Of a stretch of DNA of 64,000 nt, positions 59,577 through 64,000 are shown in pieces. Positions within the stretch are counted from its first letter, which is position 1. Each line of letters begins with the position of its first letter. Position numbers and translations under genes: made by a program. This stretch comes from an uncultured Lachnospiraceae bacterium (GTDB lineage Bacteria; Bacillota; Clostridia; Lachnospirales; Lachnospiraceae). Location: positions 186,001-250,000 of the forward strand of contig CAKRSV010000004.1 in NCBI GenBank assembly GCA_934401915.1, in the 5' to 3' direction. A model generated the notes under the pieces. It saw nothing but the letters and a program-made list of their open reading frames with translations, was not told the origin of the DNA and did no database searches.

Positions 59577-61124
59577 ATGTGGCAAGTTGTGATAGCAGTA
59601 ATCATCACGCTGGTAATCACGGCACCGGTTTCCGCACTGATTGCAACGAATTACCGCAAGAAGGTAGTTGAGGCGAAGATTGGTAACGCAGATGAGAAGG
59701 CCAGAGAAATTATTGATGAAGCTCTCAAGACGGCTGAGGCGAAGAAACGTGAGTCCCTGCTCGAGGTCAAGGAAGAATCCATTCGGACAAAGAATGAACT
59801 GGACAAAGAGATCAAGGAACGTCGTGCGGAAGCACAGCGTTATGAACGCCGTGTACAGCAGAAGGAAGAGAACATCGATAAGAAAGCGGATGCGATCGAG
59901 AAGAAGGAAGCGAGCCTGGCACACAAGGAAGAGACATTAGCCAAGCAGCGTGAAGAGATCTCGAAGCTGAACGAGCAGCGTTTACAGGAACTAGAGCGAA
60001 TCTCAGGTTTAACCTCCGAACAAGCAAAAGATTATTTGTTGAAAATTGTTGAAGATGAAGTGAAACATGAATCTGCTGTCATGATCAAAGAGATGGAGAG
60101 CAGAGCAAAGGAAGAGGCAGATAAGAAAGCCAAGGAGTATGTGGTGACCGCGATCCAGAAGTGTGCGGCAGATCATGTATCCGAGACGACAATATCTGTA
60201 GTACAGCTTCCAAACGATGAGATGAAAGGTCGTATCATCGGTAGAGAGGGAAGAAATATCAGAACTCTTGAGACGATGACGGGTGTAGATCTGATTATTG
60301 ACGATACACCGGAGGCAGTAATCTTATCCGGATTTGATCCGATCCGTAGGGAAGTTGCCCGTATTGCGCTTGAAAAATTGATTGTGGACGGACGAATCCA
60401 TCCGGCCAGAATCGAAGAGATGGTCGAGAAGGCGCAGAAGGAAGTCGAAGTAATGATCAAAGAGGAAGGTGAAGCGGCAACGCTGGAAGTCGGCGTGCAT
60501 GGTATTCATCCGGAACTTGTGAGATTACTTGGTAAGATGAAATTCAGAACCAGCTACGGTCAGAACGCATTGAAACATTCTATCGAGGTTGCACAGCTCT
60601 CAGGGCTTCTTGCAGCAGAGATGGGATTGGATGTCAGAATGGCTAAACGTGCAGGACTTCTGCATGATATTGGTAAGGCTGTAGACCATGAGATGGAAGG
60701 ATCTCATATACAGCTTGGTGTAGAACTTTGTAGAAAATATAAAGAGTCACCCACTGTTATCAATGCGGTTGAATCCCATCACGGAGATGTGGAGCCGCAG
60801 ACACTTATCGCTTGTCTGGTTCAGGCGGCAGATACCATTTCTGCAGCAAGACCGGGTGCAAGAAGGGAAACATTAGAAACATATACGACCAGATTAAAAC
60901 AATTAGAAGACATTACAAACAATTTCAAAGGTGTTGATAAATCTTTTGCTATTCAGGCGGGTAGAGAGATTCGTGTTATGGTAGTTCCAGAACAGATCAG
61001 TGATTCAGACATGGTATTGCTGGCACGTGATATTTCAAAGCAGATAGAAGCTGAACTGGAATATCCGGGACAGATCAAGGTAAATGTGATCCGTGAGAGC
61101 CGTGTCATTGACTACGCGAAATAG
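59577..61124 (+). CDS. rny: Ribonuclease Y
   Basis: A 515-residue membrane-anchored endoribonuclease. An N-terminal helix is followed by a long coiled coil (about 25-195), a KH domain ([20 protein letters not shown]) and an HD domain ([15 protein letters not shown]). It starts mRNA decay in Firmicutes. AGGAGGTG lies 8 bases before the ATG. The 3' half uses more A/T-ending codons than its neighbours. Confidence 0.97.
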   Translation: MWQVVIAVIITLVITAPVSALIATNYRKKVVEAKIGNADEKAREIIDEALKTAEAKKRESLLEVKEESIRTKNELDKEIKERRAEAQRYERRVQQKEENIDKKADAIEKKEASLAHKEETLAKQREEISKLNEQRLQELERISGLTSEQAKDYLLKIVEDEVKHESAVMIKEMESRAKEEADKKAKEYVVTAIQKCAADHVSETTISVVQLPNDEMKGRIIGREGRNIRTLETMTGVDLIIDDTPEAVILSGFDPIRREVARIALEKLIVDGRIHPARIEEMVEKAQKEVEVMIKEEGEAATLEVGVHGIHPELVRLLGKMKFRTSYGQNALKHSIEVAQLSGLLAAEMGLDVRMAKRAGLLHDIGKAVDHEMEGSHIQLGVELCRKYKESPTVINAVESHHGDVEPQTLIACLVQAADTISAARPGARRETLETYTTRLKQLEDITNNFKGVDKSFAIQAGREIRVMVVPEQISDSDMVLLARDISKQIEAELEYPGQIKVNVIRESRVIDYAK

Positions 61125-61127
61125 TAT

Positions 61128-61161
61128 AAAAACTCTGTGAAGCGATTCACAGAGTTTTTTT
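61128..61161 (+). terminator. Rho-independent terminator after rny
   Basis: AAAAACTCTGTGAA, loop GCGA, TTCACAGAGTTTTTTT: a 14-base-pair hairpin with a T run, and A-rich on the other side. Confidence 0.9.
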
Positions 61162-61378
61162 CTGTCTATACGGTGAAAAATGAACGCGACTGTGCAGGTA
61201 AATTTGAATTTTTTTGTTAGATTTTTTTGAAATCAGCACTTGTGCAATGTGGGGTTATATAGTAAAATATCAAGGATGTATGATTGTATACAATTATTCA
61301 ATAAGCGTCGGATAAAGGTCTGTGGAGTTGCGCATATGACGCGGACACAGGTTACCATGGCGCAGAAACGAGGGTCAT

Positions 61379-62665
61379 ATGAAGGCGTACAAAGAACTGA
61401 GCAGAGAAGAACTTTTAACCTTAAAGGGAGAGCTGGAAAAACAGTTTGAAGATGCAAAGGGAAAAGGCTTGAAGCTGGATATGTCCAGAGGAAAGCCGAC
61501 ACCGGCACAGCTCGATATGGCAATGGATATGTTTGATGTTTTCAATTCCACATCGGATATGAAGGCAGAGAACGGCATGGATACCAGAAACTATGGCGTG
61601 ATGGATGGAATCCCGGAAGCAAAAAGACTGATGGGTGAGATCATGGGCGTTCCGGCGGAGAATGTGATCGTCTACGGCAATGCCAGTCTTACGATCATGT
61701 ACGACACGGTGTCCCGCGCGATGACACATGGAATCATGGGCAATACGCCCTGGGGAAAGCTGGATAAGATAAAGTTTTTGTGCCCGGTACCCGGATATGA
61801 CAGACATTTTAAGATCACAGAGCATTTTGGCATTGAGATGATCAATATTCCCATGTCGGAGGATGGCCCGGACATGGATCTGGTGGAAGAATATGTGGAG
61901 AAAGATCCCTCCGTCAAAGGAATCTGGTGTGTTCCCAAGTATTCCAATCCGCAGGGATATACCTATTCCGACGAGACGGTGCGCCGTTTCGCGGCACTTA
62001 AGCCGGCAGCTCCCGATTTCCGTATCTTCTGGGATAATGCGTACGTGATCCATCATTTATATGAAGAGAAGCAGGATCAGCTTCTGGAGATCCTGAGCGA
62101 GTGTGAAAAAGCAGGAAATCCGGATATGGTATTTGAATTTGCATCCACCTCGAAGGTAAGCTTTGCAGGAGCCGGTATTTCCGCAATGGCTTCCTCCAAA
62201 GCAAATCTGGATGATGCAAGAAAGACGATGACAATACAGACGATTAGCTACGATAAGATCAATCAGCTCCGTCACGTAAGATACTTTAAAAATCTGGACG
62301 GCGTGATGAAGCATATGATGAAGCACGCTGCGATCATGCGTCCCAAGTTTGAGGCGGTGATCCGGGTTCTGGATCAGGAGCTTTCCGGACTTGGAATCGG
62401 AACCTGGACAGAGCCGCGCGGCGGATATTTCATCTCCTTTGATTCGCTGGAGGGGTGCGCGAAGGCGATTGTTGCCAAGTGCAAGGAGGCCGGAGTTGTC
62501 CTGACCGGGGCAGGTGCGACATTCCCTTACGGAAAAGATCCGAAAGACAGCAATATCCGTATCGCACCGTCCTTCCCGACACCGGAGGAGATGGCAGAGG
62601 CGACAGACTTATTTGTACTGTGTGTCAAACTGGTGAGCGTAGAAAAGCTGTTGCAGGATAAGTAG
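61379..62665 (+). CDS. Type Ic (MocR-like fold) aspartate/alanine aminotransferase
   Basis: A 428-residue PLP enzyme of the PF12897 group. PLP-site parts are GNASLTIMYDTV, the Tyr/Asn block WCVPKYSNPQGYTYS, IFWDNAYVIHHL (Asp to the pyridine N) and the Lys in STSKVSFAGAG. The C-terminal GGYFISFDSLEG and IRIAPSFPTPEEM are typical. The group is annotated as aspartate aminotransferase 1C or alanine aminotransferase; the substrate is not certain. GAGGG precedes the ATG. Confidence 0.88.
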   Translation: MKAYKELSREELLTLKGELEKQFEDAKGKGLKLDMSRGKPTPAQLDMAMDMFDVFNSTSDMKAENGMDTRNYGVMDGIPEAKRLMGEIMGVPAENVIVYGNASLTIMYDTVSRAMTHGIMGNTPWGKLDKIKFLCPVPGYDRHFKITEHFGIEMINIPMSEDGPDMDLVEEYVEKDPSVKGIWCVPKYSNPQGYTYSDETVRRFAALKPAAPDFRIFWDNAYVIHHLYEEKQDQLLEILSECEKAGNPDMVFEFASTSKVSFAGAGISAMASSKANLDDARKTMTIQTISYDKINQLRHVRYFKNLDGVMKHMMKHAAIMRPKFEAVIRVLDQELSGLGIGTWTEPRGGYFISFDSLEGCAKAIVAKCKEAGVVLTGAGATFPYGKDPKDSNIRIAPSFPTPEEMAEATDLFVLCVKLVSVEKLLQDK

Positions 62666-62687
62666 AAGCTGCGGAATGGAGAGGTAA

Positions 62688-63221
62688 ATGGAAAAATATG
62701 AACGTCTGGGACGGGAACTGATCCACAAGGGAGCCATTATCGATTATTATCAGGACACGATCCAGATTCCGAATGGAAATATTGCGAAATGGGATTTTAT
62801 CAAACATAAAGGAGCAGCTGCGGTCGTTGCTGTGCAGGAAGATGGAAACCTTCTGATGGTGAGACAGTACCGCAATGCGCTCGATCGGGAGACGCTGGAG
62901 ATCCCGGCAGGCGGTCTGAACGGGGAGGATGAGCCGACAGATCTTGCCGCAGCGAGAGAGCTGGAAGAGGAAACCGGCTATAAGGCAGGCAGACTGGAAC
63001 TGCTTCTTTCGCTCAGGACAACGGTTGCTTTTTGTAACGAAAAGATCGACGTCTACGTGGCAACCGATCTCAAGCCGAGCAGACAGCATCTGGATGAGGA
63101 TGAATACCTGAATGTGGAAAGCCACAGCCTGGATGAACTGCTGCAGCAGATCTACGACTGCAAGATCCAGGACAGTAAGACCGTTGCTGCCATTCTGGCA
63201 TACAAGAACAAATACCGGTAG
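62688..63221 (+). CDS. NUDIX hydrolase, ADP-ribose pyrophosphatase type
   Basis: A 177-residue NUDIX protein. The box GLNGEDEPTDLAAARELEEE, followed by TGY, fits the GX5EX7REUXEEXGU pattern. The N-terminus and IPAGGLN context are like ADP-ribose pyrophosphatases (NudF). The gene follows the aminotransferase by 22 bases. Confidence 0.9.
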   Translation: MEKYERLGRELIHKGAIIDYYQDTIQIPNGNIAKWDFIKHKGAAAVVAVQEDGNLLMVRQYRNALDRETLEIPAGGLNGEDEPTDLAAARELEEETGYKAGRLELLLSLRTTVAFCNEKIDVYVATDLKPSRQHLDEDEYLNVESHSLDELLQQIYDCKIQDSKTVAAILAYKNKYR

Positions 63222-63248
63222 GGTGACCGGAAAGCAGAGAGATACACG

Positions 63249-63286
63249 ATATCGGGATCCGCTTCGAAAGGAGCAGATCCCGATAT
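63249..63286 (+). terminator. Hairpin between the NUDIX gene and spoIIM (possible weak terminator)
   Basis: ATATCGGGATC (63249-63259) pairs with GATCCCGATAT (63276-63286), 11 base pairs. Only three T follow, so termination would be weak. Confidence 0.4.
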
Positions 63287-63305
63287 TTGCGTAAGGGGAA
63301 ATTGC

Positions 63306-63334
63306 GCATGACTTGGCAGGCATGTTCATATAAT
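63306..63334 (+). promoter_or_regulatory. Possible sigma-E promoter of spoIIM
   Basis: CATATAAT (63327-63334) is sigma-E-like and also contains a sigma-A TATAAT; GCATGAC 14 bases before it is a poor -35. spoIIM is a sigma-E gene in Bacillus. Confidence 0.35.
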
Positions 63335-63362
63335 AGAAAAAGGTCAGGGAAGGAGAGTGACT

Positions 63363-63986
63363 ATGGCGGTTTTACAGGAACATTCGCTGATCAAAAGATG
63401 CTATTATATGATGTATCTGTTTATGGCAGGTGTGGTGCTTGGCATTGTTCTGGTCAATGCCGGACATGGCCTGTGGGTGACAGAGGACGGGCTGCTGAAC
63501 GTTGAGATGCTGCTGCGGATGAAACGGAGCATCCCGGAGGCAGGCGGTATTTTACCCTATGTTATGAAAAGCCGCATATCAGTTCTGGGAATGCTTCTGA
63601 TCCTGTCAACAACCATGATCGGGGTTGCAGCAGTCTGCGGGTATGTCGTATACTGCGGAGTATGCGCCGGCTGTCTGCTTTCCGTGGCGGCGATACGCTA
63701 TGGTCTGCGGGGGATCCTGTTTGTGGCGGCAGGCATATTTCCGCAGGGTATTCTTCTGATGCCGGGATATATGCTGCTTTTGTGCTGCGCGCTGGACTGT
63801 AACCGGCTGCTGTGCGGACGCGGAGAACGCTATGGGATCCTTGCGGCAGGGATGGGCGCAGGTTTTTGGATGAAAAAGGCGGTACAGATAGCCGTTCTTC
63901 TGCTTCTTGTTCTTCTCGGCTGCGTGGTAGAAAGTTATGTAAACCCAAAACTCCTGTATGCCATTCTGGGACTGATCTGTTCCTAA
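63363..63986 (+). CDS. spoIIM: Stage II sporulation protein M
   Basis: A 207-residue membrane protein with about five helices. It resembles SpoIIM in the length, the first helix (YYMMYLFMAGVVLGIVLVN), the conserved FPQGILLMPGYMLL segment and the final helix VAVLLLLVLLG-like AVLLLLVLLGCVVESYV. SpoIIM, with SpoIID and SpoIIP, forms the DMP machine that dissolves septal wall for engulfment. ATG 63363 is chosen with AGGAG 7 bases upstream; a GTG at 63357 is less well spaced. Confidence 0.9.
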   Translation: MAVLQEHSLIKRCYYMMYLFMAGVVLGIVLVNAGHGLWVTEDGLLNVEMLLRMKRSIPEAGGILPYVMKSRISVLGMLLILSTTMIGVAAVCGYVVYCGVCAGCLLSVAAIRYGLRGILFVAAGIFPQGILLMPGYMLLLCCALDCNRLLCGRGERYGILAAGMGAGFWMKKAVQIAVLLLLVLLGCVVESYVNPKLLYAILGLICS

Positions 63987-64000
63987 AAACGATAATTTTA

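Noticed and set aside
61240..61449. 69-codon frame before and into the aminotransferase gene
   Set aside because: No ribosome site and no domain; it overlaps the start of a well-supported gene in another frame.
1..64000. tRNA, rRNA, insertion sequences, prophage, CRISPR
   Set aside because: No transposase, integrase or phage frames, no cloverleaf or rRNA sequences, and no spaced repeats were seen in reading the window.

Overview
The window reads as one contiguous piece of chromosome from a spore-forming, Gram-positive anaerobe of the class Clostridia, most likely family Lachnospiraceae. This rests on gene content and order: a complete spoIIIAA-AH operon, spoIVB and spoIIM, a T-box riboswitch, LexA boxes of the GAAC-N4-GTTC type before recA, rny, rqcH, remA, and the block xseA-xseB-ispA-dxs-tlyA-nadK-argR-recN-spoIVB. 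I see no rRNA, tRNA, insertion sequence, prophage or CRISPR array.

Layout. 1-9.8 kb: an accessory uronate/glucuronoxylan locus with a partial sialate/acetyl-ester esterase, fructuronate reductase, a LacI regulator, uronate isomerase, KDG kinase, KDPG aldolase and a GH115 alpha-glucuronidase. Two near-identical LacI-type operators sit at the predicted start points of the divergent uxaC and kdgK promoters. 9.8-12.15 kb: two tandem G3E (CobW-type) P-loop GTPases with their own promoter and terminator; the first is His-rich and the second carries a DUF1980-like C-terminal domain. 12.2-15.3 kb: an S4-domain protein, a CmpB-type membrane protein, a PHP phosphoesterase and an XRE-AbrB fusion regulator. 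15.4-18.8 kb: a T-box leader with a UGG (Trp) specifier controlling a three-gene ABC importer of the TrpXYZ type. 18.8-24.1 kb: spoIIIAA-AH with a sigma-E-like promoter. 24.2-28.3 kb: deoB, prfC and a transglutaminase-like lipoprotein. 28.3-39.1 kb: housekeeping genes from an Asp23 protein and nusB to recN and spoIVB. 39.1-44.4 kb: a DUF362 ferredoxin-like protein, a LytTR/DUF3021/ABC exporter module and a small kinase-like protein. 44.5 kb: a Spo0A DNA-binding domain with no receiver domain. 45.2-48.4 kb: glycogen synthase and a lipid flippase. 48.4-55.5 kb: rqcH, then yicC-remA-gmk-rpoZ-rimO-pgsA-cinA. 55.6-57.4 kb: a membrane protein with fifteen 13-residue N/Q/Y/G repeats. 57.7-61.1 kb: SOS-controlled recA, recX and rny. 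61.4-64 kb: a type Ic aminotransferase, a NUDIX hydrolase and spoIIM.

How the parts fit. The first locus should release glucuronic acid from imported xylan fragments and feed it through fructuronate, mannonate and KDG to pyruvate and glyceraldehyde 3-phosphate; mannonate dehydratase (uxuA) is not in the window. The sporulation genes cover engulfment (spoIIM), the mother-cell/forespore channel (spoIIIA) and sigma-K checkpoint signalling (spoIVB). The most unusual points are the receiver-less Spo0A gene, split from spoIVB by about 5.5 kb of other genes, and the repeat-rich membrane protein before recA. The G3E-DUF1980 fusion, the LytTR/DUF3021/ABC module and a short sequence recurring through the spoIIIA operon also stand out.
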